Below are positions 30,549 through 30,832 of a stretch of 30,832 bases of DNA, piece after piece. The DNA is from Mnemiopsis leidyi (Eukaryota; Ctenophora; Tentaculata; Lobata; Bolinopsidae). The stretch lies in NCBI GenBank assembly GCA_000226015.1, contig JH154700.1, forward strand, positions 1-30,832, in the 5' to 3' direction. The notes under the pieces were generated by a model. It made no database searches. It worked only from the letters and a program-made list of their open reading frames with translations, and was not told the origin of the DNA. The position numbers and the translations under genes are program-made. Each line of letters begins with the position of its first letter. The stretch's first letter is position 1.

Positions 30549-30663
30549 CATGGGTGCAGATTATCATTTGAGATAAACTTTTTAGTTACCGAGAAATTTT
30601 CTTTAGTTTGCTTTAGAGGCGAAACTTTACTATGAGCCCCCCAGTCATTGTTTTACATTTTAC

Positions 30664-30780
30664 TTTTTGGGGGCGGAGCTCCAGAAAATTTTGTTTAATT
30701 TGTTGAAATTAAGGAAAAATTGAGCTTTGCTGCTTCGTTCTGGGGGCGAAGCCCCCTAAAATTTTAGGAAAATCACGATT
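30664..30780. repeat. Two related short palindromic GC-rich motifs in AT-rich DNA
   Basis: TTGGGGGCGGAGCTCCAGAAAATTTT (about 30667-30692) and TGGGGGCGAAGCCCCCTAAA with ATTTTAGG (about 30740-30770) look like two diverged copies of one unit about 75 bp apart. Each has a GGGGGC..GCCCCC or GGAGCTCC dyad followed by AAAATTTT. Confidence 0.55.
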
Positions 30781-30832
30781 AAACAGTCTCAGATAACGAA
30801 TCTGGCAATAAAGGAAAGGATTTACTTCGTTA

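Overview
This window looks like nuclear DNA of an invertebrate animal. It is AT-rich, its genes are split by many short introns with GT..AG borders, and several proteins have animal-type domain mixes (SRCR with sushi modules, RhoGAP, a receptor guanylate cyclase). I cannot name the species. Because genes are split, I built each model by finding splice sites whose codon phases agree from exon to exon and whose joined protein reads sensibly; all exon borders are inferred from sequence alone.

Left part (1-9186, + strand): two tandem copies of a gene for a secreted Cys-rich protein. Only the last three exons of copy 1 are inside the window (94-1597). Copy 2 (4095-9186) is complete: signal peptide, two Cys-rich TNFR/GCC2-like modules, about five sushi-like modules, one SRCR domain split by an intron, then an unusual short C-terminal tail. 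The last exons of the two copies are almost identical while their introns differ. Copy 2 is one base short in its third exon, which breaks the frame. Between the copies lie a terminal-inverted-repeat element (2221-2781) and a 23-bp tandem array (2790-3055).

Middle part (9709-13855, - strand): ten exons of a NIT-domain receptor guanylate cyclase: cytosolic N-terminus, TM, extracellular nitrate/nitrite-sensor-like domain, TM, and the helical linker that normally leads into the cyclase domain. The open frame stops at a splice donor just before the catalytic domain, and I see no catalytic domain in the remaining 9.7 kb. Either the catalytic exons lie beyond the left edge, so that both SRCR genes sit inside a giant intron on the other strand, or the gene is truncated. 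Its introns hold 21-bp and 69-bp tandem arrays, and a 30/31-bp palindromic array sits just upstream of its start.

Next (15526-16813, - strand): four phase-compatible exons of an unrecognised membrane protein. Then (17730-23238, - strand) a complete 14-exon gene for a 924-residue protein with two RhoGAP domains in a row. The first has an intact arginine finger; the second is degenerate, lacking both the arginine finger and the catalytic Asn.

Right part (23239-30832): mostly non-coding and repeat-rich, with a 16-bp array, minisatellites, a large inverted CA/GT-rich repeat and a well preserved tRNA-derived SINE with a 15-bp target-site duplication. It also holds the last four exons (27064-30048, - strand) of a gene I do not recognise.
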